Source of the DNA: CAZTDD01 sp964612675
GTDB lineage: Bacteria; Hinthialibacterota; Hinthialibacteria; Hinthialibacterales; JAKPRU01
Direction: 5' to 3'
Length of the DNA: 64,000 bases
Assembly (NCBI GenBank): GCA_964612675.1
Contig: CAZTDD010000017.1
Location: 9,041 to 73,040, forward strand
Position 1 is the first letter of the stretch; each line of letters starts with the position of its first letter. The position numbers were made by a program, and so were the translations under genes. Below the pieces are notes generated by a model. The model had not been told where the DNA came from and searched no databases. It saw only the letters and a list, made by a program, of their open reading frames with translations. This document shows positions 17,063 to 25,454 of this stretch, piece by piece.

Positions 17063-18427
17063 GTGACCAAAGCATATCTATCAAAGCTTTCTTCAAGACA
17101 ACGTATCCTGTTCATTGCGACAATAATGGCTGGAATCCTGATTGTGGCACTCGGAGCCGTTCAGACACCGGCTGGAGAGGACCGGGCGGAGTATCGTTTT
17201 ACGGTCGAGATGAGTATCAAGGATGTTGCACCGAAACTCGGCGTCACCGGCAAAGCCCTGGCGCGCGAGCTGGATATCCCAATTGATGTTTCCAAGAAAA
17301 AACCACTCAACCACTTTGGCGTATCTCAAGAAAGACTCGATCATGCGACGAAACACTTGTTGTCTCATCGCCCTGCGTTCCTGAAATACTATGCCTTTGC
17401 AGCGTTGGTTTTATTTGGATTGGTCTACTTGACACGTCTCGGTCGTCCGGACCGGGCGGACATTTCCGAACGGAATATTTGGTACCCCAGACTCCCATAT
17501 TATGTTGCGCTTGTTGTGTCGGTCGCAGTATGCGGTTTCGCGCTTGGGAAATCGCCCAATCCGATGGAGGGCATCGTCAAGGTGTTCAAGTCGATGGTGG
17601 GGTTGTATCCGTCTCTCTCCGCCAAGGTACTCGCGTTTATTTTCTTCATGGCTCTGGCCCTTGTGGGCAATAAGCTTATCTGTGGCTGGGCTTGCCCTTT
17701 CGGTTCATTGCAAGAACTTCTCTACAGCCTTCCTGTTTTCCGGAAATCAAAACAACGAAAACCGGCCTTCTGGTTTACGAATATCATACGAGGCGGCTTA
17801 TTAGCGGTTATGTTATTATACCTCTTCGGCGTCATTGGAAATAAAAAAGGCTTTGTGATTCACCATTCTCTAAATCCGTTTAACTTGTTTGATTTTGATA
17901 TTGAAGGATCGGTTATTCTCGCTACGATTGCTGTCTCGTTGCTTTTGTCGTTTGTCACATACAGACCGTTTTGTTATTTGATTTGTCCGTTCGGATTTGT
18001 CTCGTGGCTTGTTGAGCGATTCAGTTTCGCAAGAGTCCGGATTGATCGACAAAAGTGCGTATACTGTGGTACGTGTGCAGACGCATGCCCTTCGCAGGCC
18101 GCGCGAGGAAACTTGCAAGGATGGTTTCTCGGTGCGGATTGTTTCAGTTGCGGCCGATGTCTCAACGTGTGTCCTTTCGACGCGATTCATTACGGGCCTA
18201 TCAGATTGTCCGGGTCTTCAGATCGTTCCGGATTCAACGAGCGAGACGTTCCCTCTTTATCGGCGTCTCTTGGCGTAGGCGGTCCCCCAAAAGATCCGCA
18301 ACTGAATGAGTATAACACTCTCCGATCCTGTTCTTCCGATCTGAAATCTATCTGGATGCGTCGGCGTGATAACCAGAGCGCCGTCGCGGGTGACGATATC
18401 CACCTCATCGCCGACGTCGCTTTTTGA
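17063..18427 (+). CDS. NapH/MauN-like membrane ferredoxin, 4Fe-4S
   Basis: A 454-residue protein with a GTG start behind CTGGAGGA. Residues 45-90 form a small domain (VTGKALARELDIPIDV.. LNHFGVSQERLDHATKHLL) found at the N-terminus of this family, followed by about five membrane segments with the cytoplasmic cluster motifs CGWACPF and CYLICPF, and two ferredoxin sets, CVYCGTCADACP and CFSCGRCLNVCPF, near 330-375. It should shuttle electrons between quinone or NADH and a periplasmic or FMN-binding partner. No partner gene is adjacent. The last 75 residues are of low complexity and look unlike the family, so the natural stop may have been lost to a frameshift. Confidence 0.85.
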   Translation: MTKAYLSKLSSRQRILFIATIMAGILIVALGAVQTPAGEDRAEYRFTVEMSIKDVAPKLGVTGKALARELDIPIDVSKKKPLNHFGVSQERLDHATKHLLSHRPAFLKYYAFAALVLFGLVYLTRLGRPDRADISERNIWYPRLPYYVALVVSVAVCGFALGKSPNPMEGIVKVFKSMVGLYPSLSAKVLAFIFFMALALVGNKLICGWACPFGSLQELLYSLPVFRKSKQRKPAFWFTNIIRGGLLAVMLLYLFGVIGNKKGFVIHHSLNPFNLFDFDIEGSVILATIAVSLLLSFVTYRPFCYLICPFGFVSWLVERFSFARVRIDRQKCVYCGTCADACPSQAARGNLQGWFLGADCFSCGRCLNVCPFDAIHYGPIRLSGSSDRSGFNERDVPSLSASLGVGGPPKDPQLNEYNTLRSCSSDLKSIWMRRRDNQSAVAGDDIHLIADVAF

Positions 18428-18468
18428 TACTCGATGACAGATCTTTGTTCAGACGAAGCCCTTGACTG

Positions 18469-18909
18469 TTACTCCATTTGTGGTTGAAGAGGATTTTTCC
18501 ATTTGACGCCTGGGAACCGTGCGAAATCAGCGTCAGAGGAAATCAACTCGCAACCGTGCTCAACGGCCAGAGCGGCCAGGTGGGCATCGGTGACCAGGTT
18601 TGCAGTCGCTTGCCCCTCAACAAGCAGTTCTCTAAAGACTTCCCAATGTCGATTGGTCGGTTGAATGAGACGGACGCACGGCTGGTTGAACCAGCTCTGC
18701 ACGCACGAGAGCGCCTGGTCGAGCGACAACGGCTGGTCGAAGACACGGGGATTTGTCGCGATGCGAATGAACGCGCCGAGTACCGTCCAGCAAAGACACA
18801 CTGGCGAAGCGCCCGACAACTGCGAATCCCACCATTTACGCGCCTCTGCGTGACGAGGGCTTGATTTGTCCAGCGCGTACAGGAGGATATTGGCATCCAC
18901 AAGGATCAC
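18469..18909 (-). CDS. vapC: PIN-domain toxin VapC
   Basis: A 146-residue PIN-domain ribonuclease. The acidic residues that hold the metal are placed as expected: D in ILVDANILLYALD, the E/D region in TVLGAFIRIAT, LVTDAHLAALAVEHG with D, and LISSDADFARFPGV with D at the C-terminus. It forms a toxin-antitoxin pair with the gene upstream, whose stop overlaps its ATG by 4 bp. It would cleave RNA, commonly tRNA, when not bound by VapB. The gene converges on the ferredoxin gene. Confidence 0.9.
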   Translation of the reverse strand: MILVDANILLYALDKSSPRHAEARKWWDSQLSGASPVCLCWTVLGAFIRIATNPRVFDQPLSLDQALSCVQSWFNQPCVRLIQPTNRHWEVFRELLVEGQATANLVTDAHLAALAVEHGCELISSDADFARFPGVKWKNPLQPQME

Positions 18910-19151
18910 CGGCGATCCTCCCCTTCAATTTGTGCCAGAATCTCCTGGATGTTATCCAGATCTCTGCCGGGTTTGAGTCCCATGTCGTAAGGCCGGGTGC
19001 GGTAAGGGCGACTCTCAGGTTCCTTCTCCACGGTTTGCAGTCCGACACGCAGAGCCTCGTTTACCACTCGACGGAAAGGTATATTTCGTCTTCCCGCGAC
19101 CGCCTTTGCCCTGTCGAGAACGTCATCGTCTATGGTGAGTGTTGTCCGCAT
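18906..19151 (-). CDS. vapB: VapB-type ribbon-helix-helix antitoxin
   Basis: An 81-residue antitoxin. MRTTLTIDDDVLDRAKAVA and RRVVNEALRVGLQ form the ribbon-helix-helix DNA-binding domain; the second half (YDMGLKPGRDLDNIQEILAQ) is the extended toxin-binding tail. It should bind VapC and repress its own promoter. The upstream segment 19152-19190 has an AT-rich inverted stretch (catcatatattatgatg) over the expected promoter, which is a fit for its operator. Confidence 0.88.
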   Translation of the reverse strand: MRTTLTIDDDVLDRAKAVAGRRNIPFRRVVNEALRVGLQTVEKEPESRPYRTRPYDMGLKPGRDLDNIQEILAQIEGEDRR

Positions 19152-19159
19152 AGTTGCAT

Positions 19160-19180
19160 CATAGCATCATATATTATGAT
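19160..19180. promoter_or_regulatory. AT-rich palindrome upstream of vapBC
   Basis: The stretch catcatatattatgatg is a near-perfect palindrome with TATAAT-like content, placed 10-30 bases before the vapB start. This is where a VapB autorepression operator would lie. Binding is inferred from position. Confidence 0.45.
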
Positions 19181-19279
19181 GTCAAAGCATCAGAGGCTAT
19201 TGGTGAGGTATTACTCAGCCCTTTACCAGGCTTCCTTGCCGGATGGAGGCCCCCAGTCCAGTTCCTCCGGTTTGTAGTC

Positions 19280-19343
19280 TTTGATGAGACCGCAAAAAGT
19301 CGCAGGTGGGCATCGGAAGTTCCCTCTCCCAGTGGGAGAGGGA
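19280..19343. repeat. Intergenic repeat with hairpin
   Basis: A gcaaaaagtcg box near 19290 is followed by the perfect hairpin TCCCTCTCCC-agt-GGGAGAGGGA (19321-19343). It matches the units at 9188 and 55385. The rest of the gap 19152-19464 holds no gene. Confidence 0.7.
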
Positions 19344-19464
19344 GTCCACTCTTGGGCTCAGGACCTGCATTCGTTGCTTCAACATCCTGCCCGACACGGA
19401 AGAGCTCCCCGCGTCACCTTTCGCCCGATCCGGTGTATAAGAGAGTGAAAGGTGAGTTTCAGCG

Positions 19465-20031
19465 ATGAAGCGCGCATCATCAGATCTCATCGAACGGGTG
19501 CTCGCGGGGGATCCGGCGAGCTTCCAGACCATTCTCGACTGGTACTCGGACGATGTTCTGCGTTTGGCTTACGCGCTGTTGCGCGATGAGGAAGAGGCAA
19601 AAGATGTCCTTCAGGAAGCGATGTTCAGCCTTGTGAAAGTGCTTGAGCGGCAACGGTTTCGGGAATCGGACGGCTCAATCAAGGGATTTCTGCTCACTTC
19701 CACACGGAATCTCTGTCTCAACCGGCTGAGAAGACGCCCCGAATTTCGGTCCGTCGACGAGTCGAATTCGCCGGTTCCCGTGCGACTTCAGGAACAGCAT
19801 ACGCCGGACGTTGCGGCGGACGAGAACCGGCTGCGTTCGGCGTTCGATAACGCCCTTGCGCAGCTGACCGAACTTCAGCGTGCGGCGCTGGTATTGCGCG
19901 AGCTAAACGGAGAAAGCCATCAGGAGATCGCCGAGGCGCTGGGCACGTCGCCGGAATGTATCAAGGCGCTTCTCTACCGTGCGCGGAAGAAGATGCGCGT
20001 ACTCCTCAAACCGTATGTGAGAGAACCATGA
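19465..20031 (+). CDS. ECF sigma factor
   Basis: A 188-residue sigma-70 family factor of the extracytoplasmic-function type. Region 2 reads LIERVLAGDPASFQTILDWY, then LRLAYALLRDEEEAKDVLQEAMFSLV and FLLTSTRNLCLNRLRRR; region 4 reads LTELQRAALVLRELNGESHQEIAEALGTSPECIKALLYRARKKMR. The gene overlaps by 4 bp (ATGA) a membrane protein with a FecR domain, the usual place for its anti-sigma partner. The signal it follows and its promoter set are unknown. Confidence 0.92.
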   Translation: MKRASSDLIERVLAGDPASFQTILDWYSDDVLRLAYALLRDEEEAKDVLQEAMFSLVKVLERQRFRESDGSIKGFLLTSTRNLCLNRLRRRPEFRSVDESNSPVPVRLQEQHTPDVAADENRLRSAFDNALAQLTELQRAALVLRELNGESHQEIAEALGTSPECIKALLYRARKKMRVLLKPYVREP

Positions 20032-23000
20032 ACGAAGAACGATTTGACCAACAAGAGAAGGAATGGTCGGAACGATTCGACCTTGGGTTCCGGTCCGGAC
20101 GCGATGAGCAGGAAAAGGAGGCGTTCCGGGCGTACGCCCTGATCCACGAGCAACTCGAGTCGGCACCGGTACCGAGTGTGGACCGGCAGGTTCTTGCTCG
20201 ACGATTGGCGAGCGAAATGGCGAGCCGGGCGGGACGGATCGCTTTTCGACGCGCTGTGGAACGGTTCGTCTTCCGGCCTGCGTTTGCGGCGATGTGCTTC
20301 GCTGTGTTGGTGGTTTCAACGTTTGTCTATCTTGCCGTTGTTTCCGGGCCGGTGACTCAGATCGAGTTTCTCACCGAATCGGGTTCGCACATCGGCGGAC
20401 CGTCCTGGTACTGGGAGCGGCGGCTTCAATGGGGAGGCAGGGTCGATGTGCCCGACGGAGTGATCGCGAACCTCAAGCTTGCGGACAGCTCGATCCTGAC
20501 CTGTTCGCCGGAGGCCAGGATCGCCGTGAACGTCGCCGAGACACGCGACGTCGAACTTCAGAGCGGCGGCGTGACTGTCGAAGCGTCACACGTGGACAAC
20601 TCGACATTCACGGTCCATACACCGGTCGTTGACGTGGCGGTGCTCGGGACGGTTTTCGATGTTGATGTTAGTTCAACTCCACCGACCACGGCGAAGATCA
20701 ACGTGAAGGCCGGGAAAGTCCTGCTGATCAAAGGCGATGAAAGCAAGACACTGGCGGCGGGCCGGCGGGCGGTTGTGGACGGCAAACAGATCGCGATCAT
20801 CGAGCCGGAGACCGCGCCCAAAGCACGACAGACCGCCGCGATAGCGGTCGCTTCTCCTCCGGCGGAACCGACTCCGGTCGTCGCTTCCAGTAAAGAGACC
20901 CCAAAACCGGCCGACGAAACCTGGACGTCCGTACCGGATGAGACATGGATAGTGGCACCCAAGGTGAAACTCGACGGAAAAGTTGTCGACGCGGAGACCG
21001 GCGCTCCGATTGCGAATGCCAAGGCTAATGTACGGCTGTTCTCGCTTACCCTGGGTGTGCCTTCTGTTAAGAAGGAGGTCCGAACAGCAAACGACGGAAG
21101 CTTCGAATTGGAGGGATATGCGCAGGATGAAATACGGCGTATTCACGGACACTTTGGTGTCAACGCAGAGGGGTATGTGAGTTACAGGTGCAGTGTTCGT
21201 GTCAATAGAACAGGCTGGATTATTCCGTCAGACCGCGTACACGATTTTTCTTCGGATCTAACGCCGGATGACGAAACGCCGCAAGGGCAAGTCACCATCG
21301 GGCTGAACCCAGCGCGATCGGCGATCATACGAGTCGTTGATTCGAGTCAGTCGCCAGTCTTTTGTGCAAACGTATTCATAAACGTGCGTCATCGACAAGA
21401 GGGAAAAACACTGTATCTAAATCGCACAGGCGAAACGAATGAGAAGGGTGAATGTCGGTTCGACGATTTGGCGGACGGTTTGGCATGTGCGAGAGCGATC
21501 GCCGATTCTCTTGGAGAGGCATTCAGCGAGGAGTTTGAGACCGGCAGATCCGAGAATCCGGCAGTTGTTGAGGTAGTTTTACTCCCGGCGTCTTCTGTGT
21601 CGGGGCAGGTGAATGACAGTCAAGGCAAACCAGTCGAGGGCGCATACGTTACCGCTTTGAACATGCAGATTCTGACCTGGCCTTCCGATGCAATGTTGAA
21701 CACGATTCCCTCTCTGCGACTGGCGGCCGTGACGGATGAAAACGGCAACTACCGGATCACGGGTCTCGGAGAAGGTGCCTACACGATCACCGTGCATGAA
21801 CGAAGAAGCGAGATCGGACCGGCCTCCTTTTCCTACTTGGGGTGGGAAGATGTCCCGCCGGAACGAGTGGATGTGAAGCCCGGCGAAAACATCACTGACG
21901 TGGATTTTGTGGTCGGGGGCGATATCAAAGCTCCGCGGAACGCGGAAATCCGGGGAAAGGTGGTCAACGAAGCCGGAGAATCGATTCCGAACGCTGAGGT
22001 ACTTGTCGACGTGTACGAGGAAAAAGGTGGGGTTCATGTAGGAATCCTAGGATCCTCAGCACGCGTACGAACAAATGATGAAGGTGAATTCCATGCGACG
22101 GATTTGCCTTCGGGCGAGAGATTCAGTTTGCATGTTTCTGCATCGGGTTATGCGTATTCCTCTGGAACCTACGAAATGAACGGGGAATACGTGACGGTTA
22201 CGCTCAAGCCCTCCGGTTCGGTCCGAGGCGTCGTTTTGAACAGCGAAACAGGGCTTCCGGTGGGGCAGGTGAACGTGACGTTGATTCAAGGGACCAGCTA
22301 CGACGGGAAGACTATCACGACCTCTGACGATGGGATTTTTCTTTTTGAAGACGTACAACCTGGAACGTATAGACTCATGGCGGAAGGGGATGGATTCGCC
22401 AGAACATACAGCGAACCGATCGAGATTCAAGGCGGCGAGCTGACCGACGGCATTCAGGTCAGGATTGAGCCCGGCATGTCATTTGAAGGAATCCTCATGG
22501 ATTCAGAAAGGAATCCGGTCTCGGGCGCGATTATCAAAGTCCAATCGAAACTGGAAGGGATAGAAACCACGGGCCGGATTCACTGGGGAAAGAACGTTCA
22601 GGCCGTTTCTGGAGCCGACGGTTCTTTCGAACTCGAGGGACTCTCGCCCAGCGGTGATGCTTTGTACATCTGTCACAACGATTTTGTCCGTCTGAAGTTC
22701 ATTATCAGCCCGGACATGTATGGCAACGGTGCGACGGAGATTGTGCTGGAAAAGGGAGGAGCGATTGAAGGGACGGTTGTCGACTCGGACGGCAGCCCGA
22801 TCAGTGGAGCTGTCATGGATGCACGCGGCCTGACCGATCCGGAAGGTCTGCACCTTGAATACAAAACCACGACGGACAAGGATGGGGTCTATCGATTTGA
22901 GAATCTTCCGCCCATGCGATTTAGGATAACAGCAAAGGGAATGCGGAGAATCGTTACGGTCAAAGAAGGAGAGACCGTTTGTGCGGATTTCGGGACGGGC

Positions 23001-24113
23001 GATGGGGCTCTCGTTCATGGCACAGTCTATCGTGAAGGCCGGCCGGTCTCGAATGCGTTTGTCCAACTGGAACTCTATAAGCCGCAAGTGTCACGGAGTT
23101 CACAATTCACTACTTTCACGGACGGGAACGGACACTACATCTTCAAAGGCATCCCAGAGGGGGAAGCGGTCATCACGTACATATCAAAATCTGCGTCTTC
23201 ATATACACGTCGACAGAGCATCCCTCCGGAAACCACACGCAGAGTCACGGTTACTGACGATCAAAAGGAGTACGAAATCGATCTGTACCCGACAGCGCGT
23301 ACGATCGAGGGCGTCGTGAAAGATGCGGCATCCGGCGAGCCTATCCCGGATGTCGACATCAGAATTGTCCAAAGGGATTTCTACCCCTACGGCGCTCCGA
23401 AAATAGGAACCGTCTACACTAATGCAGACGGAACGTTCTCGCTGCGTCTCACAGAGCCCGTCGAACACGAGTTGATCGCGAGGCATGAAAAGTATGCCGA
23501 TCAGATCTTCCGTGTCGATCCCTCAACAGATGCAGACTCGCCGGTCCAAGTCCTCTTGCAGAATACGGAGACTGCGATCGAAGCGCATGTCTCATACAAC
23601 GGTCAGCCGATAGTCTCAGACCAACTGAGTTTTCGAGTGGCGACGGATACGGTCTGGCAAAGGGTCTCGTACGAGCCGGTCGGGGAAGAACCGGGAGTGT
23701 ACCGGGTCACCGGATTCAATCCGGGGAACGTGGAGATCAGGGCGAGAATCGACAATACAAACCGGAGACTGACTCATTACAGCCAGAGTCTCCATGTGGA
23801 GCCTGGAGCCACAGCGGTCGTCTTTTTGAGTATTCAAGAGATGACCTGGTACGAGATCCTTCTCGAAACCAATGACGGCGGCGTTATCGACGGTCCAGTT
23901 ACCGTGGAAATCCCCGACTACCCGGAAGCCCATCTGCTGCACCGGAGTCCCCTCGCTCAGAATAATATCGTCACTCTCAGCCTTCCTACGGGTCGGCATT
24001 TGGTTCGTTTGAAAGCCCCCGGTTATTATCCCGTCGAATTCATTCCGGCGGATCGCGCGGAAAACCGACTTGGACACCACGACTTCCTGACGGTGGAACC
24101 GATGAAAGAGTAG
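20028..24113 (+). CDS. FecR-domain membrane protein with tandem carboxypeptidase-regulatory-like domains
   Basis: A 1361-residue protein. I take the ATG at 20028, which overlaps the sigma-factor stop, instead of the longer frame from 19956. Residues 1-65 are cytoplasmic and charged and may bind the sigma factor; one membrane helix follows (FAAMCFAVLVVSTFVYLAVV). Residues 85-270 are a FecR domain (VDVPDGVIANLKLADSSIL... TPVVDVAVLGTVFDV). A Pro/Thr linker leads to eight or more beta-sandwich repeats of the CarboxypepD_reg/CnaB type, seen as G.V.D..G.PI..A.V. followed by T...G.F...L. blocks. The periplasmic repeat stalk probably senses or contacts a surface partner. The last 60 codons are duplicated downstream at 24778. 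Confidence 0.88.
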   Translation: MNEERFDQQEKEWSERFDLGFRSGRDEQEKEAFRAYALIHEQLESAPVPSVDRQVLARRLASEMASRAGRIAFRRAVERFVFRPAFAAMCFAVLVVSTFVYLAVVSGPVTQIEFLTESGSHIGGPSWYWERRLQWGGRVDVPDGVIANLKLADSSILTCSPEARIAVNVAETRDVELQSGGVTVEASHVDNSTFTVHTPVVDVAVLGTVFDVDVSSTPPTTAKINVKAGKVLLIKGDESKTLAAGRRAVVDGKQIAIIEPETAPKARQTAAIAVASPPAEPTPVVASSKETPKPADETWTSVPDETWIVAPKVKLDGKVVDAETGAPIANAKANVRLFSLTLGVPSVKKEVRTANDGSFELEGYAQDEIRRIHGHFGVNAEGYVSYRCSVRVNRTGWIIPSDRVHDFSSDLTPDDETPQGQVTIGLNPARSAIIRVVDSSQSPVFCANVFINVRHRQEGKTLYLNRTGETNEKGECRFDDLADGLACARAIADSLGEAFSEEFETGRSENPAVVEVVLLPASSVSGQVNDSQGKPVEGAYVTALNMQILTWPSDAMLNTIPSLRLAAVTDENGNYRITGLGEGAYTITVHERRSEIGPASFSYLGWEDVPPERVDVKPGENITDVDFVVGGDIKAPRNAEIRGKVVNEAGESIPNAEVLVDVYEEKGGVHVGILGSSARVRTNDEGEFHATDLPSGERFSLHVSASGYAYSSGTYEMNGEYVTVTLKPSGSVRGVVLNSETGLPVGQVNVTLIQGTSYDGKTITTSDDGIFLFEDVQPGTYRLMAEGDGFARTYSEPIEIQGGELTDGIQVRIEPGMSFEGILMDSERNPVSGAIIKVQSKLEGIETTGRIHWGKNVQAVSGADGSFELEGLSPSGDALYICHNDFVRLKFIISPDMYGNGATEIVLEKGGAIEGTVVDSDGSPISGAVMDARGLTDPEGLHLEYKTTTDKDGVYRFENLPPMRFRITAKGMRRIVTVKEGETVCADFGTGDGALVHGTVYREGRPVSNAFVQLELYKPQVSRSSQFTTFTDGNGHYIFKGIPEGEAVITYISKSASSYTRRQSIPPETTRRVTVTDDQKEYEIDLYPTARTIEGVVKDAASGEPIPDVDIRIVQRDFYPYGAPKIGTVYTNADGTFSLRLTEPVEHELIARHEKYADQIFRVDPSTDADSPVQVLLQNTETAIEAHVSYNGQPIVSDQLSFRVATDTVWQRVSYEPVGEEPGVYRVTGFNPGNVEIRARIDNTNRRLTHYSQSLHVEPGATAVVFLSIQEMTWYEILLETNDGGVIDGPVTVEIPDYPEAHLLHRSPLAQNNIVTLSLPTGRHLVRLKAPGYYPVEFIPADRAENRLGHHDFLTVEPMKE
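23923..24108 (+). repeat. Direct repeat, copy 1 (3' end of FecR-like gene)
   Basis: About 186 bp at the end of the FecR-like gene recur with only a few substitutions at 24778-24963. The two copies flank the DUF4258/YgiT gene pair. Spacing is 855 bp. Confidence 0.9.
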
Positions 24114-24208
24114 CGAGAGGACACCAGGTTGGCATGTCGGCGGCCGCGTTTTGATGCACGAGTTGAAGCAGAAACAGATTTGACGCGCTGGGGTTTTGGG
24201 AATATGCT

Positions 24209-24529
24209 TTGTTTGTGGAAATGATTGACGACATCAAAGTGAAAATCTTGCGGCGGCAATATGAACTCTCTAAGCACGCCGTAGACCAGAGTATTCTGAG
24301 GAACATCAGTGTCGCTGAGATCGAAGAGGCCGCGTCACAACATATTGAGGTGATAGAGAATTATCCGGACGATAAGTACGGGCCGAGCTGTCTAATTCTC
24401 GGAGTGACGAATAACGGACGGCCGTTGCACATTCAATGCAGCTATCCCAGCCGCCCGACACTCAAGATTATTACGCTTTACGAACCCGATCCCGATCTTT
24501 GGCTCGACCTGAGGAACCGTAAGAGGTAG
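24209..24529 (+). CDS. DUF4258 protein, probable toxin of a TA pair
   Basis: A 106-residue protein matching the DUF4258 family: IKVKILRRQYELSKHAVDQSILRNISVAEIEEAA with the conserved H after LS, then CLILGVTNNGRPLHIQC and KIITLYEPDPDLW. Members usually stand before a YgiT/MqsA-type antitoxin and are taken to be RelE/MqsR-like toxins. A more internal ATG at 24221 is an equally good start. The partner follows 6 bp downstream. The pair lies between two copies of the host gene end. Confidence 0.8.
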   Translation: MFVEMIDDIKVKILRRQYELSKHAVDQSILRNISVAEIEEAASQHIEVIENYPDDKYGPSCLILGVTNNGRPLHIQCSYPSRPTLKIITLYEPDPDLWLDLRNRKR

Positions 24530-24535
24530 GCAGAA

Positions 24536-24745
24536 ATGAAAGAAACGATGGTTGAAACGGAAGTCACTTACACGCTTGAGCGCGATGGGAAGTTCTTTTT
24601 GATTGAACATGTTCCCGCACGGGTCTGCAAAGAGACCGGCGAGCAGTTTTTCTCCCCTGAAACCGTGGAGCGTATCCATTCGATTCTCGGCAGCCAGCGA
24701 GAACCGGATCGCTTCGTCGAAACGCCGGTCTATGAGTTTGCGTAG
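24536..24745 (+). CDS. YgiT/MqsA-like antitoxin fragment
   Basis: A 69-residue protein with the YgiT signature VTYTLERDGKFFLIEHVPAR and GEQFFSPETVERIHSIL. Full-length members begin with a CxxC zinc finger and often keep a second CxxC; here the first is absent and the second is reduced to VCKETG, so zinc binding is unlikely. No helix-turn-helix domain follows. It is the natural partner of the DUF4258 gene 6 bp upstream. Confidence 0.72.
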   Translation: MKETMVETEVTYTLERDGKFFLIEHVPARVCKETGEQFFSPETVERIHSILGSQREPDRFVETPVYEFA

Positions 24746-24777
24746 AAGATTGATAAGCGAACCCCCCTCATCGCTGA

Positions 24778-24972
24778 CGGAAGCCTATCCGCCGCACCGG
24801 AGTCCCCTCGCTCAGAATAATATCGTCACTCTCAGCCTTCCTACGGGTCGGCACTTGGTGCGTCTGAAAGCCCCCGGTTATCACCCGGCCGAATTCATTC
24901 CGGCGGATCGGGCGGAAAACCGACTTGGACACCACGATTTCCTGACGGTGGAACTGATGGAAGGTATCTGAT
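24778..24972 (+). pseudogene. Duplicated 3' end of the FecR-like gene (direct repeat, copy 2)
   Basis: This stretch encodes the same 55-60 residues as the end of the FecR-like protein (RSPLAQNNIVTLSLPTGRHL, ENRLGHHDFLTVE) but has no start or upstream part. Either insertion of the 24114-24777 segment carried a copy of the gene end, or an ancestral tandem gene was deleted down to its tail. The two copies differ at scattered third positions, so the event is not very recent. Confidence 0.85.
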
Positions 24973-24982
24973 GAAAATCTGT

Positions 24983-25075
24983 CTGAATCAGGATGGTCAG
25001 GATGGAAGGATATTCAGGATAAGTAAAATGTCTCTTTCATCCTGGTTATCCTTATCATCCTGGCTATCCAGATTC
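24983..25075. repeat. Imperfect tandem/inverted 'ggatatccaggatgataag' type repeat
   Basis: caggatggtcaggatggaagga on the left faces tcatcctggttatccttatc and atcctggctatccag on the right, giving an imperfect inverted repeat with inner tandem steps. No gene is present in 24973-25136. Confidence 0.5.
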
Positions 25076-25136
25076 TAGCAGTCTTTCCGCTCAGCACCCA
25101 CTCTCGACTTCTGCGCGAAGCTCGGCAAGATTGATC

Positions 25137-25436
25137 ATGATAGGATATGAAGGTGAGGGCCTCGCGAAACCGGGGACAGGAGCCATGAAAGGCCTATATC
25201 CAAAAGACCACGTCGACGATATGCCCGACGAGATGCCTCCGCGGAGACCGTCTTGGCGCGGCTATCTTGTTCTTTTCGTTATTGTCGTCTTCATCGTCGT
25301 CATGGCGTTCATCTGGCTGTTCGGCGAGCCCGAACCGTCGCCGCCGACTACGTTTCAAGAGGTTGCCCCGAGCCCGACACTGACGCCGTACCCAACTCCG
25401 ACACCCCATTCCAGCTATATTTATCCCGATCTCTAA
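25137..25436 (+). CDS. Small single-pass membrane protein with PTPTPH...PD tail
   Basis: About 99 residues from the ATG at 25137 (a later ATG at 25185 is possible). A charged, acidic/basic N-terminus (DHVDDMPDEMPPRRPSWRG) leads into one transmembrane helix (YLVLFVIVVFIVVMAFIWLF), then a Pro/Thr-rich exterior segment ending TPYPTPTPHSSYIYPDL. This end repeats the layout and sequence of the H1-like protein at 14220 (PTPTPHPGLLFPDF). No family is recognised. It stands 18 bp before the six-hairpin glycosidase gene, so they are likely co-transcribed. Confidence 0.6.
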   Translation: MIGYEGEGLAKPGTGAMKGLYPKDHVDDMPDEMPPRRPSWRGYLVLFVIVVFIVVMAFIWLFGEPEPSPPTTFQEVAPSPTLTPYPTPTPHSSYIYPDL

Positions 25437-25454
25437 CCAATCGGAGGTATCTCC

